A DNA stretch of 64,000 nucleotides from Streptosporangium sp. NBC_01755 (GCF_035917995.1 NZ_CP109131.1:5456001-5520000), one strand, 5' to 3'; shown: positions 39,123 to 47,670, counted from the stretch's first letter. Notes: generated from the letters alone by a model not told the origin. Numbers and translations: made by a program.

Positions 39123-40460
39123 CTACTGGTTCAGGATCTCTTCGAGTTCCTTGTTGGCGTCGGCCAGCGCGGTGTCGACGTCCTTCTTACCCTCGATGAC
39201 CGAGCGGGCCGCGCTCTGCAGGACCGCCTTGGTGTCGTTGGCCTCGGCCCAGTTGGTGTCGTTCGGGAAGCCCTTGGCGACCTTGAAGGTCTCGGCGAAC
39301 GGCGCCTGCAGCGGGTCGGCCGCGTACTCGGTCAGGGCCTCCGGGTAGAGCGGCAGCAGGCCGCCCTCCTTGGCGTAGCGGGTGCCGAACTCCTTGCCGG
39401 CGGCCAGCTTGACGTACTCGGCGGACAGTTCGACGTTCTTGGTGTCCTTCCAGATGGCGATGTCGTTGCCGCCCTGGAAGGCCGGGGCCGGGCCGCTGCC
39501 GTCCTTGGCCGGGAGCGAGAAGAAGGCCATCTTGGCGTCGTCGACCTTGCCGCCGCTCTGCTCCTTGATGGTGGTGATGTCCCAGCCGCCGGTCACGTAC
39601 ATGCCGACCTTGCTGTTGGCGAAGCGGGTGGCGATGTCCACCGAGTTCTGGGTCAGCGCGGACTTACGGGAGACGCCGTGCTTGGTCACCAGGTCGGTGT
39701 AGTACTGGAAGCCCTCCTTGAAACCGGGCTCGGTCAGCTTGCCGACCCACTTGCCGCCCTCGAAGGCGGCGAAGTCGCCACCGGCCGACCAGACGAACGG
39801 GGAGAGCGACATGTTGGCGTCGGAGCCTCCGTTGAAGGCGAAGCCGTCGACGTCCTTGCCCTTGTCGGCGACGATCTTCTTGCCCGCCGCGACGAGGTCC
39901 TCCCAGGTCTTGGGCACCTCGATCTTCAGGTCCTCGAACCAGTCCTTGCGGTAGAGGACGGCGCGGGTGCCGCCACCCCACGGGGCGGCGTAGATCTTGC
40001 CGTCCACCGTCTCGTAGCCCCACAGGTTCTGCGGGATCTGCTGGAAGTCGGGGGCGGCCTTGACGATGTCGGTGATGTCGGTCAGCGCGTCCTGCGCCAC
40101 CCAGGCGGCGACCTGGTCGTTGCCGAACTCGGTGACGTCGGGGCCCTCACCGCCGGCGAGCGCGGCGGTCCACTTGGCCTGCGCGTCGGGCCACGGCACC
40201 CACTGGAGGTTGACGTCGGCGCCGGTGGTCTCCTTGAACTTGGCGTTCAGGTCGCTCATGAGCTTGTTCTGCTTCTCGTCCGGAGCGCCGAGGCGCCAGA
40301 CGGTCAGGCTCTGACCTGCGAACTTGGGCCCGGACGCGGCGGGAGCCGACGCGTCGGAACCGGCGGCCGGGGTGGCGGGCTCGCTGCTGCCACACGCGGC
40401 GAGACCCAGGGCGAGGGCGGCCGTGGTGGCCGTCGTGGTGGCGATTCTCGCGAACTTCAC
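39123..40460 (-). CDS. Sugar ABC transporter substrate-binding lipoprotein (SBP family 1)
   Basis: About 445 residues. The start GTG 40460 has AGGGAGA upstream and yields a clean lipoprotein signal (MKFARIATTTATTAALALGL then AACGSS with the acylated Cys). The mature part is a family 1 carbohydrate-binding protein (QSLTVWRLGAPDEKQNKLMS, WPDAQAKWTAALAGGEGPDV). Together with the permeases and GH3 enzyme it probably takes up an N-acetylglucosamine-type oligosaccharide, as in Das/Ngc systems. It is divergent from ROK copy 2. Confidence 0.9.
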   Translation of the reverse strand: MKFARIATTTATTAALALGLAACGSSEPATPAAGSDASAPAASGPKFAGQSLTVWRLGAPDEKQNKLMSDLNAKFKETTGADVNLQWVPWPDAQAKWTAALAGGEGPDVTEFGNDQVAAWVAQDALTDITDIVKAAPDFQQIPQNLWGYETVDGKIYAAPWGGGTRAVLYRKDWFEDLKIEVPKTWEDLVAAGKKIVADKGKDVDGFAFNGGSDANMSLSPFVWSAGGDFAAFEGGKWVGKLTEPGFKEGFQYYTDLVTKHGVSRKSALTQNSVDIATRFANSKVGMYVTGGWDITTIKEQSGGKVDDAKMAFFSLPAKDGSGPAPAFQGGNDIAIWKDTKNVELSAEYVKLAAGKEFGTRYAKEGGLLPLYPEALTEYAADPLQAPFAETFKVAKGFPNDTNWAEANDTKAVLQSAARSVIEGKKDVDTALADANKELEEILNQ

Positions 40461-40602
40461 TGGAGTTCTCCCTTTCAGGCTTTCGCCGGGGTTTGCGCTC
40501 GTCTTGTTATGGCCGGGGTCCCCGCGACCCTCTGCACTCACTGGGAGCTGCCGGAACTTGTGGCAACCCGCGGTTCCGATCGCTTGCCTGCGGGCTGACT
40601 AT

Positions 40603-40636
40603 GGCTAAACTAACAAGAAACTTTCTTAAAAGAAAC
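40603..40636. promoter_or_regulatory. Operator/promoter between ROK copy 2 and the sugar operon
   Basis: The AT-rich element begins GGCTAAACTAACAAGAAACT and includes an inverted repeat TTTCTT-AA-AAGAAA at 40622-40635. It sits in the 209-bp divergent region and closely matches the element upstream of ROK copy 1. It is the likely site where the ROK regulators control both themselves and the binding-protein/permease/GH3 operon. Confidence 0.6.
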
Positions 40637-40669
40637 GATCGTTAGCGGATCGTGACGGGGAGGACGGCC

Positions 40670-41857
40670 TTGTCCACACGCCCGGGGACACCCCGGTTGC
40701 TGCGCCAGCTCAACGACCGCGCGGCACTTGAGCTCCTGCTGTCCAGTGGCCCTCTCACCCGGGCTGAGCTGGGAGAACACACCGGGCTCTCCAAGGTGAC
40801 CGCGGGGCAGTTGCTCGCCAGACTGGAGGAACGCGACCTGGTCGCGGTGGTCGGCGAGCAGGCCGGCGGGCGCGGCCCCAATGCGGCGCTCTACGGGGTG
40901 GTGCCCTCGTGCGCCTACGTGGTCGGGCTTGACGTGCTCCCCGACCGGATCAGCGCCGGGGTCGCAGACATCACCGGCACGCTCGTCGCCGAGGTCTCGG
41001 CCGACCCCAGCGGGCACGACGACCCGGTACGGCTGGTCCGCAGCGCGGTGAGCCAGGCGTGCGCGTCGGCGGGCATCGGGGTGGACCGGCTCCGGGCCTT
41101 CGTGATCGGCACCCGGGGCGTCGTCGACCCCGGCACCGGCGACGTGCGGTTCTCCTTCGACCTGCCCTCCTGGCACAACGGCGTGCTCGCCGAGCTCCGC
41201 CGTGACCTCGGCGTCCCGGTGACGATCGAGAACGACGTGAACCTGGCCGCGCTGGCCGAGCGTGCGCACGGCGCCGCGCTGGGCGTCGACGACTTCGTGC
41301 TCGTCTGGGCCGGGGTCGGCCAGGGCCTCGGCGTCATGCTGGGCGGGCGGTTGCACCGGGGCTTCACCGGCGGCGCCGGTGAGATCGGCTGGCTTCCCGT
41401 TCCCGGCGAGCCGCTCCCCACGGATGTGAGCGAGCCCCAGTCGGGCTCGTTCCAGCGCCTGGTCGGCGGCGACGCCGTGGCCGGGCTGGCCGGTGCCCAC
41501 GGCATCGGCTCCGCCTCGGGGCCGTACGACCCCGACACGGACTCGGTGGGGGACCACGTCCGTACGGCCGTCGCGGAGGGCGCCGAGGCCTTTCTGGACG
41601 AGCTGGCCGGGCGGCTGGCGGTCGGCGTCGCCGCGGTCGCCGTGGTCCTGGACCCGGGATTGATCGTGCTCAGCGGCGATGTCGGCAGGGCAGGGGGGGA
41701 CGCGCTCGCCACCAGGGTGCAGGATGCGGTGGCCCGGGTCTGCCCGAGCCAGCCCAGAGTCGTGGTCTCAAGGGTCAGGGGCAATCCCGTACTGCGCGGC
41801 GCGCTGGTGTCGGCGCTGCAGCAGGCTCGGGAGCAGGTGTTCTCCGACACCGTCTGA
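40670..41857 (+). CDS. ROK-family transcriptional regulator (copy 2)
   Basis: About 395 residues with the same architecture as copy 1 (winged helix RAELGEHTGLSKVTAGQLLA, ROK domain with GVVDPGTGDVRFSFDL, ENDVNLAALAERAHG and GQGLGVMLGGRLHRG). TTG 40670 is preferred over GTG 40652 because GGGGAGGA lies at 40657-40664 and the resulting N-terminus lines up with copy 1 (RPGTPRLLRQLNDRAALELL against RPGVPRLLREINDRAALELL). It is divergent from the sugar transport operon, its probable target. Confidence 0.88.
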   Translation: MSTRPGTPRLLRQLNDRAALELLLSSGPLTRAELGEHTGLSKVTAGQLLARLEERDLVAVVGEQAGGRGPNAALYGVVPSCAYVVGLDVLPDRISAGVADITGTLVAEVSADPSGHDDPVRLVRSAVSQACASAGIGVDRLRAFVIGTRGVVDPGTGDVRFSFDLPSWHNGVLAELRRDLGVPVTIENDVNLAALAERAHGAALGVDDFVLVWAGVGQGLGVMLGGRLHRGFTGGAGEIGWLPVPGEPLPTDVSEPQSGSFQRLVGGDAVAGLAGAHGIGSASGPYDPDTDSVGDHVRTAVAEGAEAFLDELAGRLAVGVAAVAVVLDPGLIVLSGDVGRAGGDALATRVQDAVARVCPSQPRVVVSRVRGNPVLRGALVSALQQAREQVFSDTV

Positions 41858-42071
41858 CGTTCTTTCGCCCGGAGGACGCCGGCGGCCGATCAGTTCTCGA
41901 TCTTCACGGGTTCCTTACCGGACGGCGACAGCGGACGACGACAGCGGCCGGGGGAGTTCCGGAGCGCCCCTCTGCCGGGCAGGCCGAAGTTGACGATCCG
42001 CCGACCGGTCCGTGATCCCCTCTGGAGGACAGGGGCTCCAGCAGGCAGGTATTTGGTGAAGAATTGCCGTC

Positions 42072-42716
42072 ATGCGTGACATCGTGCTGATCTCCGACGT
42101 CCGAGTCGCCTCGATCCCCGTCGAGGAGTCCGGTGAGCCCTTGATAGACGTGCGGGGGCGGCTGGAGACGGACGGGCGGCTCGCCGACGCCGAGGGGGCC
42201 TTCGCCCACCTGCGGCTCGGACTGCTGGACCGGCTGGAGAAGGCGCAGGCGCAGCTTCCCGGGGGATACCGGCTGCTGGTCGTGGAAGGCTACCGGCCAC
42301 CGGTGACCCAGAAAAAGATCTTCGATGACTACTCGGCGGAGTTGCGGGCGACATTTCCGGAAATGTCGCCCGCTGAGCTCCGGAGTGCGGCGAGCCGCTA
42401 CGTCTCGCCCGTCGAGATCGCCCCGCACACCGCGGGAGCGGCGGTCGATCTGACCCTGTCCACCGAGGACGGGACCGAGCTCGACATGGGCACCCCGCTC
42501 AACGCCACCCCCGAGCAGAGCGGCGGCGCCTGCTACACCGAGGCCCCCGGCCTGTCCGCCGAGGCCCGGCACCACCGCAAGATCCTCGGCGCGGCCCTGG
42601 AGACGGCCGGCCTGGTCAACTACCCCACCGAGTGGTGGCACTGGTCCTACGGCGACCGCTACTGGGCCATGACCACCGGCGCCCCGGCCGCCCGCTACGG
42701 CCCGGTCTCCGTCTGA
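42072..42716 (+). CDS. D-Ala-D-Ala dipeptidase (VanX/DdpX, M15D family)
   Basis: A 214-residue zinc dipeptidase: VVEGYRPPVTQKKIF, the metal motif APHTAGAAVDL (SxHxxGxAxD-type His and Asp) and EWWHWSYGDRYWA (Glu base and third zinc His) are all present. VanX enzymes hydrolyse D-Ala-D-Ala; without vanH/vanA neighbours it is more likely a DdpX-like scavenging or cell-wall turnover enzyme than glycopeptide resistance. It contains a 30-bp perfect palindrome (42344-42373). The 214-bp gap to the ROK gene holds no gene. Confidence 0.9.
   Translation: MRDIVLISDVRVASIPVEESGEPLIDVRGRLETDGRLADAEGAFAHLRLGLLDRLEKAQAQLPGGYRLLVVEGYRPPVTQKKIFDDYSAELRATFPEMSPAELRSAASRYVSPVEIAPHTAGAAVDLTLSTEDGTELDMGTPLNATPEQSGGACYTEAPGLSAEARHHRKILGAALETAGLVNYPTEWWHWSYGDRYWAMTTGAPAARYGPVSV
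42344..42373. repeat. Perfect 30-bp palindrome inside the dipeptidase gene
   Basis: The half-site GCGGGCGACATTTCC is followed immediately by its exact complement, with no loop. It encodes residues near LRATFPEMSPAE. A perfect 15-bp inverted repeat inside a coding region is striking and could extrude as a cruciform or bind a dimeric protein. Confidence 0.9.
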
Positions 42717-42971
42717 CCCCGTACGGCATCGCCAGGTGGCGCGACTCCGTGCTTACGGGATCGTGCTGATCAACGAGTACGGCATCGACTCGCCCCGGAA
42801 CAGCCCTTTCTTGCGGAGGCCGGGAGATGAGGTTCAGCGCACCTGCCGGGCCCAGGGCGCCGGTCGCCCGGCAAAGCCCAGGCCGGCGAACACCACCCGG
42901 CAGCCGGGGTCAGGAGGGCCGGTACGCACGACGTCCACGATCGCGTACACGGCCTCCACCACGTAACGCCG

Positions 42972-43223
42972 TCATCCCGCGATGAGGTGGATCCGGACGG
43001 TGTTGTCGTAGGGGACGACGAGGGTCCTGCTGTTCCCGGCGTAGACGCCGAAATGCCCGAAGCGCGCCGTCGTCGCCACATAGCCGAAGTAGAACAGCAG
43101 CGTGGTCACCACGGTGGTAGGCGCTATGACGTTGGCCACCGCCCCCAGGCGTTCCCGAATCTGGCTCCCCCATGGCGCCGCCGCGGCTCCGGATTCGGAT
43201 TCGGATTCGGAAGTCTGGGTCAC
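42972..43223 (-). pseudogene. Truncated membrane protein fragment
   Basis: An 83-codon frame: MTQTSESESESGAAAAPWGS, a conserved-looking RERLGAVANVIAPTTVVTTL and one membrane helix through FYFGYVATTARFGHFGV, then a divergent tail and stop. Homologous-looking sequence (VVEAVYAIVDVVR, VVFAGLGFAG) continues on the minus strand in another frame to about 42830, so this looks like a larger membrane protein broken by a deletion/frameshift. SESESE is encoded by GATTCG repeats (43192-43210). It overlaps the upstream ORF by ATGA. 42717-42830 holds no gene. Confidence 0.5.
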
Positions 43224-43558
43224 GTCTCGCTCTCGGTGGGTATCTCCTCCGTCGGGACGGCCTCCGTGGGCGGATCCTGTGGTTCTCCGGTATCGGGTGA
43301 CTCCTCCGGGGTCGTGTTGTGGGGGGTGTCGGTCTCGGTCGGAACGTTTTCAGTGGGCGGATCCTGCGTCTCCTCGGTGTCGGGCGATTCCTCCGGGGTC
43401 GCGCCCTCGGGGGTGTTGTTCTCGGTGTCCGCTTGAAAGAGCGCGGGATATGTCATGTGGACGATCGCGGTGACGGGATGCTCGGCGGACGGGAAGTATT
43501 TCTCACCGAGCAGGGAGCAGGGGCGGGGAGTCTTCGAGGTGCATCGCGCCACCACTTC
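43220..43558 (-). pseudogene. Downstream half of a gene split by an in-frame TAG
   Basis: This frame continues directly from the 43577-44236 gene after its TAG: TALLDIEVVARCTSKTPRPC follows the stop in the same phase, and then SAEHPVTAIVHMTYPALF. GTG codons at 43558 and 43555 could restart translation but have no ribosome-binding site. The C-terminus has two ~28-residue acidic Pro/Thr/Glu repeats (TPEESPDTEETQDPPTENVP and TPEESPDTGEPQDPPTEAVP). Either a nonsense mutation split one ~337-codon gene or this is a coupled second ORF. Confidence 0.5.
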
Positions 43559-43576
43559 GATGTCGAGGAGTGCCGT

Positions 43577-44236
43577 CTAGGCGCCGAGGCCGGGCACTCT
43601 GACGATGCGGATGTTGCACGCATGTCGTGGAGACACCGACGCGGGCTCCAGCGTGATCCCGGGCGAGCAGGGGTTCACCGGGCCCGTCACGCCGAGAGTC
43701 TCGTCGTTCCAGGAGCTTCCGTCCGCAGGTGTATCGCACGGTTGATCCGGGATCTTTGCCTGCGTACCCCCTTGCATCATTATTGACCGGATTTGCACGG
43801 GAATGTCGGCATTGGTGTTAACCATTACCAGGCAGCCGCCCGTCGCGGAAAATCTCCCCTCGTTGTCTTTGTCCTGTGGGTAAACGTTGTTTAGGGTCGG
43901 ACCGGGAATCCGGGCCGTGCCGGATCCCTCGAATCCGCCGCCCCCTCCTCCGTTGTCGGGTGAACGCGAGGATCGGGATGGTTCCGGAGTCGCGGAGGAC
44001 CGTGAGGGTCTGTGGGATTGCGAGGGATCCAGGGGTTGCGAGGGATCCAGGGATTTCGGGGAGGTCGGGGAGTCCGAGGAATTCGGGGAGTCCTGGGGGT
44101 TGTCGGCGGCCGGGCCCGACGAGGACGCGGTGGGGGAGGTGTCGACGACGGCCCGGACAACGCCGTACCCGCCGATGACGACCAGCAGCACGGCCAAGGT
44201 GGCGAGAATGATGTGAGTTCTTCTGCGCACCGCCAT
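43577..44236 (-). CDS. Membrane-anchored secreted protein, unknown function, promoter displaced by an IS
   Basis: A 219-residue protein: a basic start and one membrane helix (THIILATLAVLLVVIGGYGV), a Ser/Pro/Asp-rich linker with DPSQ repeats and a Gly tract, then a small extracytoplasmic domain with four to five cysteines (GRFSATGGCLVMVNTNADIP, PCDTPADGSSW, NPCSPGI, RHACNIRIV). I do not recognise the domain. The ATG (44234-44236) directly abuts the terminal repeat of the IS5-like element, so native upstream signals are lost. Confidence 0.55.
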   Translation of the reverse strand: MAVRRRTHIILATLAVLLVVIGGYGVVRAVVDTSPTASSSGPAADNPQDSPNSSDSPTSPKSLDPSQPLDPSQSHRPSRSSATPEPSRSSRSPDNGGGGGGFEGSGTARIPGPTLNNVYPQDKDNEGRFSATGGCLVMVNTNADIPVQIRSIMMQGGTQAKIPDQPCDTPADGSSWNDETLGVTGPVNPCSPGITLEPASVSPRHACNIRIVRVPGLGA

Positions 44237-45248
44237 TGAGGTGATCTCAGCAAGATCAATAAGGGCAGTTGCGATTCGATGCCTTCAAAGCGACGTCGGC
44301 AGACATGAATCGGGATGGATCGCGATGCCCCTGAAATAGGCGTGGAGCTTTCGGTAGAAGAGGTCTCACCACAAGCCGTCTTCAGTCCAGAAAGCCCCAG
44401 GTGATCACCTATCGTGCCACGCTCGACGTCCCTCGGGAGCTGGTTTGCCACCTCTCCCTGCTTCTGGCGGCCGAGCGCCGCCGACGGGGCACCCGCTCGG
44501 CCTCTCGGGCTCTGACCTGTTTCGAGCAGGCGGTGATGGGATTGCGCCGGCTTCGCGACCGCACCGACCGGGCCGCCCTCGGCCGCGACCACGGCGTCTC
44601 CCGCGCCACCGCCTATCGCTACATCGACGAGGTCATCGACGTCCTGGCCGACCAGGCACCCGACCTGCACCAGGCCTTGCGGCGCGCCGTCGACGAGGGT
44701 CTCACCCATCTGATCCTGGACGGCACCGTCATCGCCACCGACCGCTGCCGGGAGAAGACCATCAGCGTCAAAGGCGAGCCCATCGACCTGTGGTACTCCG
44801 GAAAGGCCCACCACCACGGCGGCAACATCCAGGCCCTGTCCGCGCCCTGCGGCCTGCCGCTGTGGGTGTCCGACGTCGAGCCCGGATCGGTCCATGATCT
44901 GACAGCCGCCCGCGAGCACGTCCTGGGGGCGCTGTACAAGGCCGCCGCCGACGGGCTGCCCACCTTGGCCGACTCCGGCTACGACGGCGCCGGCATCGGC
45001 ATCCTCACACCGGTCAAACAACCGTCCGACGGCTGGTTCCTCGACGTCGACACCCGCACCCGCAACGCGCTCCTGCGCGCCCTGCGCTGCCTGGGAGAAT
45101 GAGGCTTCGCCCTGCTCACACAACGTTGGCGCACCCTCCAGCGCATCACCGCCAGCCCCAGCAGAATCGGCGACATCGTCAAAGCCGTGCTTGTTCTCAC
45201 CCATTTCGAACATGGCTACCTGACGTGAAAGTCGCTGAGATCACCTCA
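44237..45248 (+). mobile_element. IS5-like insertion sequence, 1012 bp, with 15-bp terminal inverted repeats
   Basis: TGAGGTGATCTCAGC at 44237-44251 and its exact complement GCTGAGATCACCTCA at 45234-45248 bound a single transposase gene on the plus strand. No clear target duplication is seen (flanks CAT and CTG), so one flank may have been rearranged. The left end touches the start codon of the minus-strand secreted-protein gene. The transposase has an internal stop, so the copy is probably immobile. Confidence 0.85.
44401..45228 (+). pseudogene. IS5-family DDE transposase with internal stop
   Basis: The frame gives a 233-residue product ending at TGA 45100-45102 (LRALRCLGE), then resumes in the same phase as GFALLTQRWRTLQRITASPS and runs to TGA 45226-45228. 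The natural protein would be about 275 residues; the stop is one base from CGA (Arg). HTH (ALGRDHGVSRATAYRYIDEV) and DDE-region blocks (LILDGTVIATDR, LWYSGKAHHHGGNIQ, LADSGYDGAGIGI) are intact. Loss of the last 41 residues likely inactivates it. Confidence 0.85.
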
Positions 45249-45374
45249 CTGATTTCCTGGCATGCTCTTGTCCCTCTCACTCTTTCGAGCTGAGGTAAGC
45301 CATCCGATTCAAGGACATTCCTCCGAGTCCTTCCCGACTTCATCGGGGATACGAAAGAGCGCCTCGTGGCGCAA

Positions 45375-46214
45375 TGATTGCCTTTCAAAATGAGGACGTA
45401 GTGGGCGTCCAACTGCTCGGTGATCAGGCGGGCGGTGGCCTTGGCGGTGTGCAGAGCGTCCAGAGTCAACACCGTCCCGGCCACCTCCAGCCGCGGCAGC
45501 AGCGTGCGGGCGGCCGGGCCCTCGCCCCGCTTGCCGGCGACCTGGCACTGTCCAAGGATCACCCCGTGCTCGTGGCTGATCGCCCCGACCAGAAAGACGC
45601 GCCCGCCCTGCTCGGTCCGGGCACCGCGACAGGCCTTGCCGTCCAGGGCGGCACCGGGCAGCAGCCCGCTGAGGTTCCCCCCGTACGACAGCCACCGATG
45701 GTGTGGGATGAGTGAGCTGCCGCCGGGATGCGCGGCGCTGCTCACGCTCGACGGGGCCGGGTGTATCGGGGATCTGCGGGATGGGCGCCGCCTGGCGTAC
45801 GACATCGGCCACGTAGCCGCTGATCGCCGTGTCCAGCGCATCGTCGTCCACGTCGGCCGGGACCCGGCGGAAAGTTCGTTCGCTGGGCACGGTGAACCGG
45901 CCGGTGAACGGGTCACGGTAGGCACCCAGCCGCTCCAGCACCGCTTGCGAGGTCCGGGCGGCCCACTGCCGGATCGCCGCGACGCTGTCGCCGCCGACCA
46001 CGAGCGTCGCGCACGCGGTCAACGTCAAGATGACCATCAGCGGATGCCGTAGCCCGCAGGCCGAACGCTGAGCGGGCACTGTCGCCAATCGGCCCAGCAA
46101 CGCCGATTTCACCACGACCGGGTCGGCGGTCAGTTCGGTTTCCCACAACGCCAGGTCGGCGAGCCGGTCAAGACACGGGACGCAACAGGGGCTGGTCGGG
46201 GAAGATGGGGACAC
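45375..46214 (-). pseudogene. ISAs1-family transposase, frameshifted and truncated
   Basis: The N-terminal part (VSPSSPTSPCCVPCLDRLAD, GLRHPLMVILTLTACATLVV, FTVPSERTFRRV) is in one frame from GTG 46214. Near 45680-45710 homology moves to another frame (LPGAALDGKACRGARTEQGG, VFLVGAISHEHGVILGQCQV, LEVAGTVLTLDALHT, HYVLILKGN) and then stops. At least one frameshift plus loss of the C-terminal third make it non-functional. Confidence 0.85.
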
Positions 46215-46343
46215 GAGCGCGACTCCTGCTGCGATCTTGGGTTTGGAGACCTGAAAGATCACCAGAAGTCGCGCTCTTTCGCATGCCACCTGCCGAAACC
46301 CTCAACCGCGCCATACCGCATCAGAACTCAAGAACGCCGGGGC
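45375..46343 (-). mobile_element. ISAs1-family element, 3'-truncated
   Basis: Read on the minus strand, the element starts at the terminal repeat GCCCCGGCGTT (46333-46343) and continues through a ~120-bp leader into a transposase that is cut at about 45375. The outer ~105 bp are repeated in inverted orientation at about 47081-47185. The opposite end of the IS is missing; 45249-45374 between it and the IS5-like element holds no recognisable gene. Confidence 0.75.
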
Positions 46344-47185
46344 ACTGGGGTCGAAGGTCAAAAGCGCGCCGAGGACCGTGCAGTGGCCCCAGACCGCTCA
46401 TCGGTACGGGTCCGCCGCGGTGCGGAAGGATCCGGGGCCGCTCCTCACCGCCGCCTCGCGCGGCGCTCTCGCCGCGCGGCGCTCTCGTCGCGCGGGGTAC
46501 GAAGGTCCGCGGGGCGTCCGGTCATGGGCCGCCCCCGGCCGGGGGCGGGGACGAATCGGGCCTTCCACCACGAAAAGCGGCCCACCCCGAGGGGCGGGGA
46601 GTGGCGCCTTCCTTGATCTGGGTGAATCCGCACGCCCCCAGCGTGCCAACTCATCCAGATCATGGAAAATCCCCGATCGTCACCACCACGGCCCCGCCTC
46701 CACGCCCGCCATGACCCGCTTTGCCCCCTCCCGGAGCTCCACCGGCCCGCCCCCGGTCACCCACACCCGCCCAACGCCCGCCACCACCCCGCACGAGGCG
46801 TTACCGGTGCGCGGCCCCCAACCACTCCACCGCCCTCGCCGCGCTTTTGACCTTCCACCCCGCACGACGCGTTACCGGTGCGCGGCCCCCAACCACTCCA
46901 CCACCCCCGCCGCGCTTTTCCCCACGGACGACGCCGCGCTTTTCAACGGCGATCAGCCAGGCCCGACGCGGGTACCGATCTCAAACACTCGTACACCACC
47001 TGCGCGGACGCGACCTCTCTTCGGCGGCCAAGGTGCCGCCTTAGCCCCATAACCCGAGAAAGGCCCCCAGTCTCCTGCAGTGCCCCGGCGTTCCTGAGTT
47101 CCGATGCGGTATGGCGCGGTTGAGGGTTTCGGCAGGTGGAATGCAAAAGAGCGCAACTTCTGGCGATCTTTCAGGTCTCCAATCC
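46232..47185. repeat. ~105-bp inverted repeats (IS ends) bracketing a 737-bp segment
   Basis: The segment 46232-46343 is repeated, inverted and about 90 percent identical, at 47082-47185 (shared core: CCTGCCGAAACCCTCAACCG, GACCTGAAAGATC). These are the same end of two ISAs1-type copies facing away from each other, enclosing 46344-47080. The arrangement resembles a composite transposon or the product of an inversion. Confidence 0.8.
46344..47080. other. Gene-free segment between inverted IS ends, with a 71-bp-period tandem repeat
   Basis: No convincing gene: the open frames are Arg/Pro/Ala-rich artefacts of high GC. It contains a ~62-bp repeat at 46787-46848 and 46858-46919 (core GCGTTACCGGTGCGCGGCCC, both ending CGCGCTTTT) with a short third echo near 46932-46943, and CGCGCGGCGCTCTCG-type repeats at about 46455-46500. 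CGCTTTT ends with preceding GC-rich stretches suggest repeated terminator-like units. Confidence 0.5.
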
Positions 47186-47670
47186 GAAGATCGTCAATCG
47201 ACGACGATCACGGGCACGACCGCACCGAACGCCGGACCATCCGCACTGTGCAGGCCAACGACACGCTGTTCCCCGGCGCCCGACAGACCTTCCGGCTCCG
47301 CCGCGACGTCGGTGACCTGGACGGCGCCCGGACCGACAAAGAGATCATGTACGGCATCACCGGTCTGCCCGCCGACATGGCCGGGCCCACTCACCTCAAC
47401 CATTACGAGCGGGCGCACCGGTCGGTGGAAAACCGTCTCCACCGGGTCCGGAACGTAACCTTCCAGGAAGATCACTCCCAGCTCGGGACAGGTACCGCGC
47501 CCGGAGCCCTGGCCGGCTTCCGCAATCTGGCGATCAGCGCCATGCGTCTGGCCGATCGAGCCAACATCGCCCACGCTCGCCGCGACCTCCTCGACCACGA
47601 TGCCGCATTCGCCGTCTACAACATCTGATCAACATGCCGGAACTGGACATAACGAATCAACGCCGGGGCC
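47081..47670 (+). mobile_element. Internally deleted ISAs1-type element
   Basis: GCCCCGGCGTT at 47082-47092 and AACGCCGGGGC at 47659-47669 are the terminal inverted repeats. The leader matches the truncated copy up to AAGATCG near 47188, then jumps directly into the last ~145 codons of the transposase (ERRTIRTVQAND, GPTHLNHYERAHRSVENRLH, RVRNVTFQEDHSQLGTG, FRNLAISAMRLADRANIA) ending at TGA 47626-47628. The first two thirds of the gene are deleted, giving a ~590-bp MITE-like derivative that retains both ends. Confidence 0.8.

Noticed and set aside
40603..40636. DasR-type dre operator in the amino-sugar locus
   Set aside because: No sequence resembling the dre consensus (ACTGGTCTAGACCAGT-like) was found; the AT-rich repeats fit ROK control better.
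42072..42716. Vancomycin-resistance cassette
   Set aside because: Only a VanX-type dipeptidase is present; no ligase, dehydrogenase or VanRS genes nearby, so DdpX-like metabolism is more likely.
44231..45254. Target-site duplication around the IS5-like element
   Set aside because: Flanking bases CAT and CTG do not match at any length from 2 to 9 bp.
46344..47080. Protein genes between the inverted IS ends
   Set aside because: The frames have strongly skewed Arg/Pro/Ala/Ser composition, no ribosome-binding sites and no recognisable domain.
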